Shown here piece after piece: positions 35,719 to 44,599 of a stretch of 64,000 nt of DNA (positions are counted from its first letter, which is position 1; each line of letters starts with the position of its first letter). The translations under genes and the position numbers were made by a program. The notes beneath the pieces were generated by a model that was not told where the DNA came from, made no database searches, and worked only from the letters and a program-made list of their open reading frames with translations. This stretch comes from Nitrospiraceae bacterium (GTDB lineage Bacteria > Nitrospirota > Nitrospiria > Nitrospirales > UBA8639): NCBI GenBank assembly GCA_020632595.1, contig JACKFF010000007.1:62001-126000 (forward strand). The letters are read 5' to 3'.

Positions 35719-36579
35719 ATGACCAGGCCAATTTGGAAAGGGCACATTACCTTTGGTCTGGTCACCATTCCCGTTGTCGTTCATTCAGCTGAAAAACAAT
35801 TTGACCTGCATTTCCGGTTATTGGATAGCCGGAATCATGCCAGAGTGCGATATGAACGTGTGAACGAGGAGACGGGTGAAGAGGTGCCATGGCAGGACAT
35901 TGTGAAAGGGTTTGAATACGAAGAGGGTCGGTATGTTCTGTTAAATGATGCCGATTTTGAAAAAGTTGCCATTGAAGTGAATAAATCAGTTGAAATCGAA
36001 AATTTTGTCAATGGAAAAGATATCGGCTACGAGTACTTTGATAAACCCTATTATCTTGTTCCCGACAAAAAGGGTGAAAAAGTATATGTGCTGTTGCGGG
36101 AAGTGCTTCGTCGGAGTGGCAAAATCGGGATTGCCAAAGTCGTTATCCGAACACGCCAGTATTTAGCCGCGCTTATTCCTCAAGGACAGGTTCTGTTGCT
36201 GGAGCTTCTACGATTTTATCAAGAAATCCGCAATGTGAAAGAATTGGATGTGCCGGGGGCGAGTATGAAATCCTATAAAATTTCAGAAAAAGAATTGACT
36301 TTGGCCCAACAGTTGGTGGAATCCATGAGCACCAAGTGGGAACCCCAGTGTTATCAAGATGATTACCGTGATGCCTTGTTGCAATGGATCGAAAAGAAAT
36401 CGAAAAATGCCCAGTCACGAACATCCGTCCCCCCTGTCGCCAAAGAAGAGAAATCAGGTTCAGGACAAGTCGTTGATATCATGTCCTTATTAAAGAAAAG
36501 CGTTCAAAAGGCCAAATCCTCCGGCCCTGCCAAAAAACGTAAATCCGCCCCCACTCGAAAATCCCGTAAGGCCAGTTAA
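35719..36579 (+). CDS. ku: Ku DNA-end-binding protein
   Basis: The ATG at 35719 gives MTRPIWKGHITFGLVTIPVV, the normal start of bacterial Ku (the frame also runs upstream to 35575 but that part matches nothing). The 286-aa protein shows the Ku core: SRNHARVRYERVNEETGEEV, EYFDKPYYLVPD and LRRSGKIGIAKVVIRTRQYL. It ends in a Lys-rich tail. Ku rings bind double-strand DNA ends and recruit LigD. The ligD gene follows 102 bases downstream on the same strand. Confidence 0.95.
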   Translation: MTRPIWKGHITFGLVTIPVVVHSAEKQFDLHFRLLDSRNHARVRYERVNEETGEEVPWQDIVKGFEYEEGRYVLLNDADFEKVAIEVNKSVEIENFVNGKDIGYEYFDKPYYLVPDKKGEKVYVLLREVLRRSGKIGIAKVVIRTRQYLAALIPQGQVLLLELLRFYQEIRNVKELDVPGASMKSYKISEKELTLAQQLVESMSTKWEPQCYQDDYRDALLQWIEKKSKNAQSRTSVPPVAKEEKSGSGQVVDIMSLLKKSVQKAKSSGPAKKRKSAPTRKSRKAS

Positions 36580-36681
36580 AGTCCCTTTCATCGCTAATTG
36601 CTCGCCTGACTAAGCAGAAGGGTCTTTATTTCAGTCCTTCAAGACGAAGACACTCAAGGCTGCTCGCAGGGAGTCACAAAC

Positions 36682-39303
36682 ATGGGATTAAAGGAATATC
36701 AGGGTAAACGGCAGTTTGAGAAATCCCCGGAACCTCGTGGGACGATCTTCCGGAAAAAGGGGTTTTCGTTTGTTGTCCATAAGCATGCGGCAAGCCGGTT
36801 GCATTATGATTTCAGGCTCGAACTGGACGGTGTATTAAAAAGCTGGGCGGTTCCGAAAGGTCCCAGTTTACATCCTTCCCTCAAGCGTCTGGCCGTTCAT
36901 GTTGAGGATCACCCTGTCAAATATGGATCCTTTGAAGGATCCATTCCCAAAGAAGAATATGGCGGAGGGACCATCATGATATGGGATCGGGGACAATGGG
37001 TCCCCCAAGGAAATCCCCAACAATCCTACGACCGGGGACGATTGAAATTTCTTCTAAAAGGCCAAAAGCTGAAAGGGGGATGGAGCCTGATTCGGATGAG
37101 AGGGGCAAAAGCCAAAGAAGAAAAAAACTGGTTGCTGATCAAAGAAAAGGATTCGGTAGCCCTCAAAGGGAAACATTCCGATATTATTGACATAGCCCCC
37201 GTGAGTGTTGCCACCGGACGATCACTGGAAGAGATTGCCGAGGTGAATCAGAAAAGAAGCAGGCAGAAACCAGGTTGCCAACCAAAGTCGAAAAACAGTT
37301 CCACAAAAAGCGGTTCCTCCCGTATGGCTCCACGGGGGAATGTGATTTCCGGAGCTTCCCGCGTCCCTGATCCGTCAGACCTTCCTTCCGCCGTGTCCTC
37401 TTCCCAACCCGCATCCTTTCATCCCCAGTTGGCGACATTGGTCAAAATTGCTCCACAAGGAGAGGATTGGCTGCACGAGATCAAGTTCGATGGGTATCGT
37501 ATTGTCAGCATTGTGAACAACGGAAGAATTCACCTGTTGACCAGAAACGGAAAGGATTGGACAAAAAAATTTCCCGACATTACTGAAGCGCTGAAGGCAT
37601 TGCCAATTCAACAGGGCATCCTTGACGGGGAGGTTGTCGTACTTCGATCGAACGGCACCTCCGATTTTCAGGCCTTGCAAAATGTCTTGAAGGGTGAAGC
37701 CTCCGACCCTCTGGTCTACTTTGTCTTCGATCTGCCCTACTGCGAAGGGTATAACCTGTGTCGGACCCCGCTCCTCCAGCGAAAAGAATTGCTATGGGAA
37801 TTAATCAAATCTATGCCGGAGGGGACGGCCTTGCACGTCCGATACAGCGATCATATTCAGGGTCATGGAAAACGTGTATTCGAACAGGCCTGCCGACGGG
37901 CTTTGGAAGGAATTGTCAGCAAATATGCCATGAGTCCCTATCGCCAAGCTCGTTCAAAGCAATGGGTCAAAGTCAAATGCCACCATCGGCAGGAATTTAT
38001 CATCGGCGGGTATACCATCCCTTCGGGATCCAGAACATTTTTCGGAGCACTGCTATTGGGCTACTTTGATAAGCGGGGACATTTACAATATGCGGGACGG
38101 GTGGGCACCGGCTTTACCCACCAACGGCTTAAACGTGTTCATGCGCTTCTGGCCAAGCGGCCGCAGTCTCATCCTCCATTTGCCCGGTTGCCTTCCGAAA
38201 AGGACATTCGGGAGGTGCATTGGGTACACCCTGACCTTGTCGCCGAGGTAGAGTTTTTTGAATGGACACGTGACGGGATGCTGCGCCATCCTTCGTTTGT
38301 TGGTCTCCGTGAGGATAAACCGGCAGAAGAAATCATCAAAGAAACTCCACACCTTATGAACAAGAGTTTTTCCGAACCACTCGATTCTTCCAGCCGGCGT
38401 TCCAATTCCTCGCCGGATATCTCTACGGAAAACCCGGAACTTGCGCTTACACATCCTAAAAAGATCCTCTATCCTCAACAGGGCATCACGAAACGTAATC
38501 TGGCGGAATTTTATCAACAGATTGCCAAGTGGGTGCTGCCTCATGTGGCCGGCCGTCCACTAACGCTGGTGCGGTGTCCTCGGGGATCTGAACAAAAATG
38601 TTTCTACCAAAAACATGCCTCGGGATCTCTTCCGGATTCCGTACACCGCATTCTGATCCGGGAAAAAGAAACGAACGCAGAAAATACATTTTTGGTGATT
38701 GATGACGTGAAGGGGCTGATCGCATTGGTGCAAATGGGCGTATTGGAAATTCATCCCTGGGGATGCCGGAAGGATCGGACGGATCGACCCGATCGTCTCG
38801 TCCTCGATCTGGACCCCGGTCCCGGCGTGAAGTGGGAACAGGTGGTTGAAGGCGCCTTTATGTTAAAAAATCGTCTCTCAGGAGATGGGATAGAAAGTTT
38901 TGTGAAAACCTCAGGAGGAAAAGGATTGCATGTCGTGGCCCCCTTGACACGCCGTATCACATGGGACCAGTTAAAACATTACTCTCACAGACTGGCGATG
39001 GAAATTGCCCAGGCGCACCCCTCGGGATTTGTGGCGACGATGAGTAAGGCCAAACGAAAAGAGAAAATATACATTGATTATCTGCGTAACAGCTTCGGGG
39101 CGACTTCTATTGCCACCTATGGCACCCGAGCTCTCCCGGGAGCGCCTGTTTCCACTCCCGTGAGTTGGGATGAACTCTCTTTCATCTCCGGCTCACAGTT
39201 CTTTACTCTTACCACTCTTCCTCATCGACTTCAGACTCTTAGGGCAGATCCATGGAAAGGATTTTTTGATCTTCGGCAGACGCTATCCCGATCTCTTCTC
39301 TGA
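36682..39303 (+). CDS. ligD: DNA ligase D (phosphoesterase-ligase-polymerase)
   Basis: The 873-aa protein has all three domains of LigD. The 3'-phosphoesterase domain (about 1-190) has VHKHAASRLHYDFRLELDG and PKEEYGGGTIMIWD. The ATP-dependent ligase domain (about 225-560) has the nucleotidyl-transfer Lys268 in HEIKFDGYR. The primase/polymerase domain (about 580-873) has LTHPKKILYP, FVKTSGGKGLHVV and the acidic DLDPGPG. With Ku this gives a complete two-protein end-joining pathway. The order phosphoesterase-ligase-polymerase is that of Pseudomonas, not the Mycobacterium order. Confidence 0.96.
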   Translation: MGLKEYQGKRQFEKSPEPRGTIFRKKGFSFVVHKHAASRLHYDFRLELDGVLKSWAVPKGPSLHPSLKRLAVHVEDHPVKYGSFEGSIPKEEYGGGTIMIWDRGQWVPQGNPQQSYDRGRLKFLLKGQKLKGGWSLIRMRGAKAKEEKNWLLIKEKDSVALKGKHSDIIDIAPVSVATGRSLEEIAEVNQKRSRQKPGCQPKSKNSSTKSGSSRMAPRGNVISGASRVPDPSDLPSAVSSSQPASFHPQLATLVKIAPQGEDWLHEIKFDGYRIVSIVNNGRIHLLTRNGKDWTKKFPDITEALKALPIQQGILDGEVVVLRSNGTSDFQALQNVLKGEASDPLVYFVFDLPYCEGYNLCRTPLLQRKELLWELIKSMPEGTALHVRYSDHIQGHGKRVFEQACRRALEGIVSKYAMSPYRQARSKQWVKVKCHHRQEFIIGGYTIPSGSRTFFGALLLGYFDKRGHLQYAGRVGTGFTHQRLKRVHALLAKRPQSHPPFARLPSEKDIREVHWVHPDLVAEVEFFEWTRDGMLRHPSFVGLREDKPAEEIIKETPHLMNKSFSEPLDSSSRRSNSSPDISTENPELALTHPKKILYPQQGITKRNLAEFYQQIAKWVLPHVAGRPLTLVRCPRGSEQKCFYQKHASGSLPDSVHRILIREKETNAENTFLVIDDVKGLIALVQMGVLEIHPWGCRKDRTDRPDRLVLDLDPGPGVKWEQVVEGAFMLKNRLSGDGIESFVKTSGGKGLHVVAPLTRRITWDQLKHYSHRLAMEIAQAHPSGFVATMSKAKRKEKIYIDYLRNSFGATSIATYGTRALPGAPVSTPVSWDELSFISGSQFFTLTTLPHRLQTLRADPWKGFFDLRQTLSRSLL

Positions 39304-39356
39304 TTCCTAATAAACGGGTCTATGCGCTTGCGGGAAGAGTTGCTTTCCCATGCCGT

Positions 39357-39662
39357 TCATTTCTTCTTTCGAGCACGAGTCTCGGCGGCCTTCTTGGCAG
39401 AGGCGGATTTGGCGGATTCCGACCGTGAGGCAGAAGCTTTGCCGCCTATTTTCCCGCCTTTTTTGGCCGGAGCGGTATTCATCCCTTTTTCTCGACCGGA
39501 TCCCCCTGGTTTCTTTCCTCCACCGGTCATTTTGTTCACCGTAGCCCATGCACGTCGTTCCGCTTCGTCCTCCGATATGCCTCGTTCTTTATATCCTTCT
39601 TCAATTTTTTCCGCCTGACGTATTTGCTTTCCGGTGTATTTGGATTTGTCTCCTCTCGGCAT
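39357..39662 (-). CDS. Small basic protein of the 'plasmid stabilization' family
   Basis: The ATG at 39662 follows GGAGGTGAAA; the product has 101 aa. The N-terminal half (MPRGDKSKYTGKQIRQAEKI, then ERGISEDEAERRAWATVNKM) is a common family often labelled plasmid stabilization protein, although no toxin partner or plasmid context is seen. The C-terminal half is Lys/Ala/Gly/Ser-rich, like a histone H1 tail, and may bind DNA. It is convergent with ligD. Confidence 0.75.
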   Translation of the reverse strand: MPRGDKSKYTGKQIRQAEKIEEGYKERGISEDEAERRAWATVNKMTGGGKKPGGSGREKGMNTAPAKKGGKIGGKASASRSESAKSASAKKAAETRARKKK

Positions 39663-39747
39663 TTTCACCTCCTAAAATAGGAAAATCGTAACACTTAGTG
39701 CAGAGATTAAATGAGGATTGATATGGAATCCAAGCATTATGGAATGA

Positions 39748-40719
39748 TCAGTGTTGCTGTCCAAGGGTATCGGCCGAATAGGCTTCGCGTTGGCCCATCG
39801 GTTCGGGTTCACCCTCCGTCGTGTCTACCCGCGTCTGTCGTTCCATTTCCGAGTTAATTTCGGCCCCGATCATGACGATGAATGCGGTCAGCCAGAACCA
39901 CATCAGCAGAATGACGGCCGCGCCGAGTGACCCGTACGTCTGGTTGTAACTACTGTAATCATTTGCATAAATGGCAAAAGCCGACGACCCAATTATCCAC
40001 ATCAGCGTGGCGATTCCGGCACCCCAAGACACCCATTGCCATCTCGGGTAATTCCGGCAGGGCGCATACCGGTACAGGATGGCCAATCCTCCCATGACGA
40101 TCACGGCCAAGAGCGGCCAACGACTGAGAGAAAAGAACGTTTGTATTCTCTGGTCGAATCCCAGCATTCCCAAAACCGCCGGCAGCAGGGTAATGAGAAA
40201 GAGAGTCAGGATGACAAAAATAAGACTTCCCATCGTCAGCCCTAACGCCAGCGCGGTAACTTTGATGAAACTCCGTTCTTCTTCTTCATTGTAGGCAATG
40301 TTCAAGGACGTGATCATTGCAGACATGCCTTTGGAGGCGCTCCAAATAGCAAAGAGTAATCCCCCGATCGCTCCAAAACTTAACGCCGATTCACCGCTGG
40401 TCGAAATGCTTGTCAGCTGCTCTTCGATCAAGGTTTGGGCGTCTTGCGGGAGAAAGGAACTGAGAGAAGTAATCTGTTGCTGAACATCAGAGACTTCGGT
40501 AAACAATCCATACAGCGAGACCATGGCCGCCAGAGCCGGAAAGAGCGCGAGGACGGCATAAAACGCTACTCCCGCGGCGACAATCGAAACGTTATCCTGT
40601 GAAATCTGATCCTTTACGCGTAGGAGGATGTCCCACCACCCCGTATTGGGGATTTGACCGGGCTGAGTCGCATTCCGGCCTCTTGTGCCGAATTTCTTTT
40701 CAGCTGTGGCACGGGACAT
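39748..40719 (-). CDS. YihY/BrkB family membrane protein
   Basis: The 323-aa protein has six membrane helices and the family motifs VAAGVAFYAVLALFPALAA, ALSFGAIGGLLFAIWSASKG and TYGSLGAAVILLMWFWLTAF. Members are inner-membrane proteins of uncertain role (once annotated as ribonuclease BN). AAGAGGAG precedes the ATG. The dispersed repeat copy 2 begins 51 bases upstream of the start. Confidence 0.92.
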   Translation of the reverse strand: MSRATAEKKFGTRGRNATQPGQIPNTGWWDILLRVKDQISQDNVSIVAAGVAFYAVLALFPALAAMVSLYGLFTEVSDVQQQITSLSSFLPQDAQTLIEEQLTSISTSGESALSFGAIGGLLFAIWSASKGMSAMITSLNIAYNEEEERSFIKVTALALGLTMGSLIFVILTLFLITLLPAVLGMLGFDQRIQTFFSLSRWPLLAVIVMGGLAILYRYAPCRNYPRWQWVSWGAGIATLMWIIGSSAFAIYANDYSSYNQTYGSLGAAVILLMWFWLTAFIVMIGAEINSEMERQTRVDTTEGEPEPMGQREAYSADTLGQQH

Positions 40720-40769
40720 ATTATCTCCTCTTGTTGTGAAATTTTGTCCGGATAGTAAATTTCATGGAT

Positions 40770-40986
40770 GGGAGTGTTGAATAATTAAGATTGTCAAGGA
40801 CAAATTTGCCCAGGATTAGATGACTCATCAAAGGCTCCGGGTCGGTTCAAAAAAGCATGCCCTGAGTCTTCCCGAAGAGTCCGTTCAGCAAGGCCGCAAC
40901 CGTTTCTACGCGCGGAGCGTACGCGTAGTACGTGAGCACGGAAAAATGGCGAGAACGCCGCTGGCGGCTTTTTTCAACAGACCCAT
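40770..40986 (-). repeat. Dispersed repeat, copy 2 (inverted copy of 8215-8432)
   Basis: The 217 bases match copy 1 in reverse orientation across the whole length. The two copies stop matching at both ends at the same places, which defines the element. It lies between the divergently placed promoter side of the YihY gene and the end of the 41088 gene. It has no coding capacity. Confidence 0.85.
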
Positions 40987-41087
40987 GGATGAAATGGGAC
41001 CCGACCTGAATATTTCAGTCAGTCTTCACATATCAATACTGACCATGGGACGAGCCGGCTCATGCAACCGTGAATGTGGCTTGCGTT

Positions 41088-41966
41088 CTATCTCAGGCCG
41101 ACCTGTTCTTTTATCGCTTCGCCAGCTGCCCGCTGCGCCTCACTAGCGGCTTCTTTGGCCATGGGCATGATCTCCTTGGCGGTTGCCTTGGCTTCCTTCA
41201 GCAACCGGTCGCGTGTATCACCCATCCATTGATCTTCCTTTTCAGACCGGGGCAGGGAAAGGCCGATAGCAATTCCAAGGGCAAATGCCATGGCCCCGAT
41301 CGCCAGAGGGCTCTCCTGTATATACCCGTACACTCCATCCTTTATGCGTTCGCCCTGCTCGCGTGTGCGTTCCCGAATTTCATCAGGCCGGTGTGACGCC
41401 TTTCCTTTCCAGTCTTCCAATGATTCTTTTGCCTGGTCTGTCCATTCGAATAGCTGTTCTTTTGCCTGTTGCCCCGAGGCCTGTGCTCTAATTTTCATAG
41501 CGTCCAGGGATCTTCCCCGGCGGGATGGTTTTCTGGGAATGCGTCCGGCTTTAATTTCGGGAGCATATTCCGGCCACTCTTCATAGGGATCAAGGGAATA
41601 GTCATCGCTATATCGGTCCCTACCAAATCTGCTTCTGGCTGATGAGGAATTGGCTGCTTGTTTCATCATCCATAGGAGACCCATGCCAATGAGGGCGGTA
41701 GGTAAGGGATTGTTCAGGACCCTTTCTACCAGGATGGATTGCCATTGGTTCACCTTCGTCCGGGCATTTTCCTTTGCTGTTTCGACTTTATCCATTGCTG
41801 CGTTTTTGACCTGTTCTTTGAGGGTATCCGGAGACAGACGTTGTTGAAGTGTATGAACTGTTTCATCCAGTTCCGCTCTGGTTTCTCGGATTTGTTCGCG
41901 AAGCCGGGCAGGATCTTCAATCTTTTTCGTTTCTAACGTATTTAATTGAGCGCGTTGGTCGTCCAC
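41088..41966 (-). CDS. DUF3618 envelope protein
   Basis: The 292-aa protein starts with a helical DUF3618 region (DPARLREQIRETRAELDETV, then LQQRLSPDTLKEQVKNAAMD), a membrane segment (NPLPTALIGMGLLWMM), a long charged helical part (EQLFEWTDQAKESLEDWKGK) and a second membrane helix (ESPLAIGAMAFALGIAIGLS). Its start overlaps the end of the holin-X-like gene by 25 bases. It is the last gene of a three-gene envelope operon. Confidence 0.82.
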   Translation of the reverse strand: MDDQRAQLNTLETKKIEDPARLREQIRETRAELDETVHTLQQRLSPDTLKEQVKNAAMDKVETAKENARTKVNQWQSILVERVLNNPLPTALIGMGLLWMMKQAANSSSARSRFGRDRYSDDYSLDPYEEWPEYAPEIKAGRIPRKPSRRGRSLDAMKIRAQASGQQAKEQLFEWTDQAKESLEDWKGKASHRPDEIRERTREQGERIKDGVYGYIQESPLAIGAMAFALGIAIGLSLPRSEKEDQWMGDTRDRLLKEAKATAKEIMPMAKEAASEAQRAAGEAIKEQVGLR

Positions 41967-42334
41967 TGTTTAGTCTCCTTTACACTGTCTATGGTTTTTT
42001 GCGGGGCGGGATTGATGTTCTTCAAGTCGCTGATGCCTTTCTGAATTAAACCGTAACCGATCCCCACGACCACAAGACCGACGATTAGGGCTGAGGCCCA
42101 TCCGGGTATGACCAACGCCAGACCAAGCGTGGCCGCTGCCACAAGAACCAGCAATCCGGCATAGACCAGCGCCCCTCCTACCGCTAAAAAGGCCACATCC
42201 TTGCCTGCCTGTGTGGCTTTTTGCGACATTTCAAGCTTCAAAAGCTGGATTTCCTGTTGAATGAGGATTTTTGTTTCATTTATCAGGTCACGGAAGAGAT
42301 CACTGAGTGGTCGTTCTTCCTGGTATAAACTCAT
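41942..42334 (-). CDS. Holin-X-like (Phage_holin_3_6) membrane protein
   Basis: The 130-aa protein has an N-terminal helix (LSDLFRDLINETKILIQQEI, QLLKLEMSQKA) and two membrane helices (VGGALVYAGLLVLVAAATLG and ASALIVGLVVVGIGYGLI). This is the layout of the family called Actinobacterial phage holin X, usually chromosomal and found with DUF3618 genes. There is no phage nearby. GGAGGG lies before the ATG. Confidence 0.86.
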   Translation of the reverse strand: MSLYQEERPLSDLFRDLINETKILIQQEIQLLKLEMSQKATQAGKDVAFLAVGGALVYAGLLVLVAAATLGLALVIPGWASALIVGLVVVGIGYGLIQKGISDLKNINPAPQKTIDSVKETKQWTTNALN

Positions 42335-42382
42335 AACACCCTCCTTCTATGTTCTCCTCAATGTGAATAAAAGGATTTCCCG

Positions 42383-42898
42383 TTACATGGTTGGCGCGGC
42401 AGGGGTCGTTGTTGCCGTGGTTTCTTTCCTCCTGAACGATTCCTGCTGTTCATAGGAAGAGGATTCGTCTATCCCTCGATCTCTGGAACTCTTTAAAAAT
42501 CTTCCGGCCACAAGCCCCAGCATAAAGGCCCCCCCTAAAAACGCTTCCGGATGGCGGCGGGCAAACATTTCAGTCTCGTTCAGCAATTCCCCGACATCAC
42601 GGGAATCGAAATATTGCGCCATCCGGTCCATTTGTTCCGCCGCCCGCTCGACATATTGGGCGACACTCTCCTTCTGTTGCTTCCGCAGGGTATGACTCGT
42701 TTGTCGGACGGCTTCCGCCAGCCCGCTGAGTTCCCCGACACCCTTTTGTTTCCGGCTTTCGAGTGTGCTCTTTACTTTATCTTGAGCCTGGTTCGCCAAT
42801 TCGGTGCTTTGCGTTCGAACCCGCTCTCCCACTTCATTCGCTTTTTTTTGAACCTGTTTCCCTATCTCTTTCGCTTTTTCTCTTATGTCATTTGCCAT
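42383..42898 (-). CDS. Helical membrane-anchored stress protein
   Basis: The 171-aa product has long charged helices with 11-residue-like spacing (IREKAKEIGKQVQKKANEVG, ERVRTQSTELANQAQDKVKS), recalling LEA or apolipoprotein repeats. One glycine-rich membrane helix follows (HPEAFLGGAFMLGLVAGRFL) with a disordered tail. It is the first gene of the operon with the holin-X and DUF3618 genes. A GGAGACCGGG site precedes the ATG. Confidence 0.65.
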   Translation of the reverse strand: MANDIREKAKEIGKQVQKKANEVGERVRTQSTELANQAQDKVKSTLESRKQKGVGELSGLAEAVRQTSHTLRKQQKESVAQYVERAAEQMDRMAQYFDSRDVGELLNETEMFARRHPEAFLGGAFMLGLVAGRFLKSSRDRGIDESSSYEQQESFRRKETTATTTPAAPTM

Positions 42899-43254
42899 CC
42901 CGGTCTCCTTCCATTAAAAAATTCTCTCGAATTATCAACTCCAGCAGTCATCTGCAGCCCAGCCGATAACTTATAAACAACAGGAAGGAAGTCGTGAACT
43001 GTCAACAACCCTTAATTTTCGCGAAATATCGAGGGTGCCCTCAGAGTAGTGCGTGCGGCTCTAAGGACACTTGGAGGAGTCTTGAAAAGACTTCTGCCGA
43101 CTGAGCGAGAATGCGGCCGCAGGGAAAAACGCTACAGATTCCTGGTATGTGTTACAGACTGACCGGCTAATAAAGAAAACCCAACCGGCTTTACTATCCC
43201 ATGACCCGCGGGAATCTAGAGACGCCGCCCCAACAAATTTTGAAACGGCGGAAT
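42899..43254. other. Intergenic region
   Basis: It contains the promoter side of the 42898 gene. I see no gene; the short ORFs in it have no ribosome site or family pattern. Confidence 0.35.
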
Positions 43255-44406
43255 TCATTCATAACGAAAAATGGCTGCCAACGACGTGCGGCCTGGCATC
43301 TTTTCCTGGGGGAGGGCATAAACCGTGCCTTTTTTAAGTAACGTCTGCACCACCGCAAAATCTAAGATTTCCAGTGATTCAGCGGACTTTCTCGGTTGCG
43401 TTTCCACCCGGTTTTGCATGACGTCGATACGCCCCCATTGTTGAATTCCCCGGGCGACGAACAAGGTATCGATTTTTCCCTCGTGGGCTGCTAAAACCAC
43501 GGTTTTCAGATCATCGGAAGCTTTGGTCGTACCCAAAAACTCTTCACACTTGATTTTAGCCTCTTCTATGCCGTGATCGGCATCCGCTTTCACGACGGGC
43601 AAGACCTGCCGGTGCAATTCATGAAGGTTTTTTTCATCAGCATTGCCCGTGACCCCTTCCTCTTTGATATGAGGGTAGGTATTGGCAGCTTTGTAAATCG
43701 GAATCAAATATTCCACCCCCGTCAAATATAACCGTGCCTGCGCATCGTGAAGGAACTCATGAAGACCTTTTGCCACCTGTTGGAAAAATTTGGTAATGCG
43801 GGATTTAGCTTCGTCATCCCCACCGCCCTGTCCATGAAACATGGCGGCCCGCTGGTCGCCGGCAATGGGAGCTTTGGTATGCCATTGCAACGATTGCTCC
43901 CCGCCTTCGGTTTGCTTGGCTTCCTCCATACTGAGGGGAATGTTTGGTATGCACAATTCCTGCAAGCCATCCTGTGAACCCTGGAAGAACCGGATATGGT
44001 TCTGACTGAGCGCGAGAAGATAAAACGTTCCTCCATACATGAACACGGGCAGGATGGGCTTCAGATAAAACCGGGATTCCACCATCGTGAGTTCGGGAAG
44101 ACTGAGAGGCAGATGAAAGACACGGTACCAATCCTTCGCCACATACATAGCCAGCCCCTGATCCTGATGCCGCCAGAATTGCTCATCCTCCAGGAGCTTT
44201 GAGAGAGGGGCCAGCCAGGTCCGAGCGTCTGTGTTCCTGATGCCCTGGTCCGTCAATTGCTGTTCAGTCTTTTTGAGAAGATTTTTCAAGCGGATCGGGT
44301 CTTGTCGGATTTCCGGACCTGCGGGATGGGTCGGCATGTATAAGGACACACATGGACTTTCTTTTTGTTCAAGGAGATCCTGTAGATCGTTTGTGGTGAT
44401 TGACAT
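43255..44406 (-). CDS. Bacterial archaeo-eukaryotic release factor (baeRF) family protein
   Basis: The 383-aa protein fits baeRF family 3: an N-terminal segment (LQDLLEQKESPCVSLYMPTH), then LALSQNHIRFFQGSQDGLQEL, then the middle RNase-H-like part (VEYLIPIYKAANTY) and a C-terminal L7Ae-like domain (TVVLAAHEGKIDTLFVARGI). Such proteins share the fold of eRF1/Dom34 and may act on ribosomes during stress; no activity is proven for this subgroup. It has no signal peptide. Confidence 0.78.
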   Translation of the reverse strand: MSITTNDLQDLLEQKESPCVSLYMPTHPAGPEIRQDPIRLKNLLKKTEQQLTDQGIRNTDARTWLAPLSKLLEDEQFWRHQDQGLAMYVAKDWYRVFHLPLSLPELTMVESRFYLKPILPVFMYGGTFYLLALSQNHIRFFQGSQDGLQELCIPNIPLSMEEAKQTEGGEQSLQWHTKAPIAGDQRAAMFHGQGGGDDEAKSRITKFFQQVAKGLHEFLHDAQARLYLTGVEYLIPIYKAANTYPHIKEEGVTGNADEKNLHELHRQVLPVVKADADHGIEEAKIKCEEFLGTTKASDDLKTVVLAAHEGKIDTLFVARGIQQWGRIDVMQNRVETQPRKSAESLEILDFAVVQTLLKKGTVYALPQEKMPGRTSLAAIFRYE

Positions 44407-44599
44407 GGGGTCCCTTTCGATGGCTCAGAGATGGACGGCTGCCCAAATATAATTTTCAGCGTAACACGGAAAATTTGCGTAGAAACCTGTTAATTTCCCT
44501 GAAGTCTTTTCTCCCCATCACCTGATGCTTAGTTATGTGGGGTACGGTGGGATAGCACTGTTCAATTTCACATTGTAGGTGGTAAATAGGACAGCAGAC

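Noticed and set aside
39357..39662. Toxin-antitoxin module suggested by the family name
   Set aside because: The protein stands alone, with no partner gene and no toxin motif; the name of the family is historical.
41942..42334. Holin-like protein as evidence for a prophage
   Set aside because: No capsid, tail, integrase or lysin genes are near; this holin-X type is usually chromosomal and linked to DUF3618 genes.
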